Source of the DNA: JABSQH01 sp965230015
Lineage (GTDB): Bacteria; Actinomycetota; Acidimicrobiia; Acidimicrobiales; Ilumatobacteraceae
Length of the DNA: 64,000 nt
Assembly (NCBI GenBank): GCA_965230015.1
Contig: CBDDKF010000001.1
Location: 1-64,000, forward strand
Reading direction: 5' to 3'
This document shows positions 61,886-64,000 of this stretch, piece by piece; positions within the stretch are counted from its first letter, which is position 1, and each line of letters opens with the position of its first letter. Below the pieces are notes generated by a model. The model had not been told where the DNA came from and did no database searches. It saw only the letters and a list, made by a program, of their open reading frames with translations. The position numbers and the translations under genes are program-made.

Positions 61886-64000
61886 CTATTGCGGTTCGGC
61901 CAGGTAACCGGTGGCGTCGATGATGACGTGGGTGGTGCGCAGGGTGAAGATGCAGATGGTGCCGGTGGGGGAGAGGCCGATGATGGCGCCGTTGGGGATG
62001 GTTTGTCCGTCGGCGTAGTTGAGGGTGGAGGCGTTGGGTTGTTCGCCGCAGGGGTAGATGGTGGCGAAGCCGCGTCCTTGGGGTTGGGTGATGGTGACGT
62101 TGGCGATGAGGGCGCGGGCGTCGGTGGGGATGCCGGGGCGTCCGGCGATGTCGACTTCGAGGACGGTGCCGGCGGGGTTGGGGCCGATGCCGGCGAAGCG
62201 TCCGTCGATGGTGTCGAGGTTGGGCCCGGTGCGCGTTTCGAGCAACCGCACCGGCTCGATCGTGGTCACGTCGATGTCGGGCGGGAGATATCCCGTGGCG
62301 TCGACGATCACGTCGGCGGTGCGCAGGGTGAAGATGCACACCGATCCGCTCGGCGACAGTTGGATCACCGCGTTGTTGGGGATCGTCTGACCCGCTGAGT
62401 AGTTCAGCGTCGAGGCGTTCGGTCGCTCGCCACAGGGATAGATCGTGGCGAACCCGGTTCCTTGGGCACCGGTCACGGTCACGTTGGCGATGACCGCACC
62501 CGCCGTGGTGGGGATGCCGGCGCGCCCGGCGATGGGCAGCTCGAGGAACGTTCCGCCCTCGACCGGCCCAATGCCGGTGAAACGGTCGTCGATCGTGGCC
62601 AATCCCGGCCCGTTGCGCGTCTCCAAGAGTCGGGCAGGCGCGATCGTCTCGATCGGCGAGCCACCGGGCAGGTAGCCGGTGGCGTCGATGATGACGTGGG
62701 TGGTGCGCAGGGTGAAGATGCAGATGGTGCCGGTGGGGGAGAGGCCGATGATGGCGCCGTTGGGGATGGTTTGTCCGTCGGCGTAGTTGAGGGTGGAGGC
62801 GTTGGGTTGTTCGCCGCAGGGGTAGATGGTGGCGAAGCCGCGTCCTTGGGGTTGGGTGATGGTGACGTTGGCGATGAGGGCGCGGGCGTCGGTGGGGATG
62901 CCGGGGCGTCCGGCGATGTCGACTTCGAGGACGGTGCCGGCGGGGTTGGGGCCGATGCCGGCGAAGCGTCCGTCGATGGTGTCGAGGTTGGGCCCGGTGC
63001 GCGTTTCGAGCAACCGCACTGGCTCGATCGTCACCGCACCGTCCACTTCGTCCGGTGGTGGCGGCGTCGGCGGCTCTGGCGGTTCGGGTGGATCGGGCGG
63101 CGGTGGCGTGGCGGCAGCCGTGATCGAGGTGAACGTGGCCGTTACGCCGCCGACGTCGACGGTCGTGACGACCGACGCACTCGTGGCGTTCGCCGCGGTG
63201 TGTCGTAGCCGGACACGGTCGCCAGCTTCGACCACTGCGGCCGCGGCGGTGAACGGACCGTCGTTCACCGAGTACGTCCCCGCCACCACGCTGATCGCCG
63301 CTGGGCGGTTGAATCCGCTGAGGGTGACCTCACTCGATGTGCGCACGCTCGCTTGATCGACATCGTTCTGGTTCGCAAAGGAGAACGCGTCGGGGGTGGT
63401 GTCGTTGGCTTCGACTGCGCCGACGTCGCAGCGTGTGCCGACCGGCCGAGCGGCGCCCCGCTGGTCGATCGTTTCGACGCAGGCGTCGAGCGCGTCGATC
63501 ACCGGTGACGAGGCGAGCGGAGCGCGGGTGGCCGTCGGGCCACCGTTGTCGCCGAGCGGTGCCAGCCCGAGGTCGTCGACCAGCACGGTTGTTGGAGTCG
63601 AACCGCACGTGGTGACCGCCGATGCCGAGGCCTCGATCGTCCCGGTGGTGTCCGGCGCATCTGGTGCGCCCACGCCCACACAGTTGAGTGGTGAGCCGAG
63701 CGGGTCGCCGACCGCCGACCGCACGATGTCGAGTGAGCCCGCGCCACCTGCGTCCGTGCGCACGTTGGCGGCCGTTGGGGCGCGGTTGGACACGATTGTT
63801 GAGGCCTCGATGTCGATCGTGGCGATGCCGTTGCTCCACAAACCGCCGCCCTCGTCGTCGGCGGTGTTGTCGGACAGCGTCGAGTTGTTGACCACGATGG
63901 CCTGGTCGCCCACCGTGTAGACACCACCACCGAGTCGATCGGCATCGTTCGCGGCGATCGTCGATCGTTCGAGTTCGGCGACCCCGCTGCCGTTCAGTGA
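61886..64000 (-). CDS. surface beta-helix protein with three LLETR repeats, N-terminus cut by the window edge
   Basis: The frame is open through 64000, so the N-terminus lies outside; about 704 residues are visible. The first 175 contain beta-helix-type sequence (NNSTLSDNTADDEGGGLWSNG, ASTIVSNRA and PLGDNGGPT), the choice-of-anchor Q/CSLREA layout. A Gly/Pro-linked domain follows. The last 385 residues are three repeats of about 128 residues (EPVRLLETRTG...DATGYL). Repeats 1 and 3 are identical in protein and DNA. It is expected to be exported and to carry the same repeats as the protease at 58301. Confidence 0.8.
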   Translation of the reverse strand, partial: SLNGSGVAELERSTIAANDADRLGGGVYTVGDQAIVVNNSTLSDNTADDEGGGLWSNGIATIDIEASTIVSNRAPTAANVRTDAGGAGSLDIVRSAVGDPLGSPLNCVGVGAPDAPDTTGTIEASASAVTTCGSTPTTVLVDDLGLAPLGDNGGPTATRAPLASSPVIDALDACVETIDQRGAARPVGTRCDVGAVEANDTTPDAFSFANQNDVDQASVRTSSEVTLSGFNRPAAISVVAGTYSVNDGPFTAAAAVVEAGDRVRLRHTAANATSASVVTTVDVGGVTATFTSITAAATPPPPDPPEPPEPPTPPPPDEVDGAVTIEPVRLLETRTGPNLDTIDGRFAGIGPNPAGTVLEVDIAGRPGIPTDARALIANVTITQPQGRGFATIYPCGEQPNASTLNYADGQTIPNGAIIGLSPTGTICIFTLRTTHVIIDATGYLPGGSPIETIAPARLLETRNGPGLATIDDRFTGIGPVEGGTFLELPIAGRAGIPTTAGAVIANVTVTGAQGTGFATIYPCGERPNASTLNYSAGQTIPNNAVIQLSPSGSVCIFTLRTADVIVDATGYLPPDIDVTTIEPVRLLETRTGPNLDTIDGRFAGIGPNPAGTVLEVDIAGRPGIPTDARALIANVTITQPQGRGFATIYPCGEQPNASTLNYADGQTIPNGAIIGLSPTGTICIFTLRTTHVIIDATGYLAEPQ
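61908..62251. repeat. 344-bp direct repeat, downstream copy
   Basis: Identical to 62676-63019 base for base, 768 bp apart. It encodes the last LLETR repeat of the surface protein. Codons in it end almost always in C, unlike the diverged repeat between the two copies. Confidence 0.9.
62676..63019. repeat. 344-bp direct repeat, upstream copy
   Basis: Exact twin of 61908-62251. It begins and ends at the same repeat-module positions, consistent with recent duplication or gene conversion of one module. Confidence 0.9.

Noticed and set aside
61889..63356. Gly/Asp/Val-rich open frames on the plus strand opposite the surface protein
   Set aside because: Low-complexity antisense shadows of the C-ending codons in the duplicated repeats.
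1..64000. tRNA, rRNA, insertion sequence or prophage genes
   Set aside because: None was recognised by eye in any gap or frame.

Overview
The window is about 64 kb of GC-rich actinobacterial DNA. The mix of a b6f-style quinol:cytochrome c complex, a full 14-gene complex I, Clp and F420/PPOX-type proteins, many probable leaderless starts, and secreted proteins carrying a recurring LLETR...DATGYL-type repeat points to the class Acidimicrobiia (Ilumatobacter-like). That lineage is an inference from gene content. No rRNA, tRNA, transposase, integrase, phage or cas gene was seen.

Layout. 1-6.2 kb (minus strand): the 3' part of radA, a DUF2007 protein, a DsbA-like (mycothiol-nitroreductase-type) oxidoreductase, a DUF3153-like lipoprotein and clpC. 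6.2-10.3 kb (plus): a polyprenyl diphosphate synthase, then trkA and trkH with a coupled 34-codon ORF between them. 10.4-12.5 kb (minus): a geranylgeranyl-reductase-family flavoprotein and a membrane-anchored cytochrome c. 12.8-34.0 kb (plus): one uninterrupted run with a quinol:cytochrome c complex (small membrane protein, 2x[4Fe-4S] ferredoxin, split cytochrome b, Rieske protein, dihaem cytochrome c, another membrane protein), followed by nuoA-nuoN in canonical order.

34.1-44.6 kb is accessory and regulatory: a methyltransferase, two LuxR/TetR regulators, an excalibur-domain secreted repeat protein, PPOX, DUF1349, an ECF42-type sigma factor with its DGPF/YCII partner, two small ORFs, a 2',3'-cyclic RNA phosphodiesterase and a CX5R phosphatase. 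Five copies of a 47-bp imperfect palindrome lie around the phosphatase gene and a sixth lies at 34.7 kb. 44.6-51.3 kb is a tightly overlapped MacB-like ABC exporter plus two-component system, followed by a CopC-CopD fusion. 51.3-64 kb holds an acyl-ACP desaturase under a perfect 18-bp palindrome, an MscS channel, an S4 RNA-binding protein, a MalT-like LuxR regulator, SRPBCC and membrane proteins, a trypsin-like protease with three LLETR repeats, an MFS protein, and the 3' part of a beta-helix surface protein ending in three LLETR repeats.

How it fits together. NADH enters complex I, quinol is reoxidised by the bc complex, and the polyprenyl synthase and geranylgeranyl reductase plausibly build and saturate the menaquinone tail (inference). 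Many gene starts carry a [T/C]ANNNT box 6-7 nt before the start codon, which suggests leaderless mRNAs are common here and helped to choose starts. The least explained items are the 47-bp palindrome family, the LLETR repeat domain in three secreted proteins, and the IPEHLL tag shared by two respiratory proteins.
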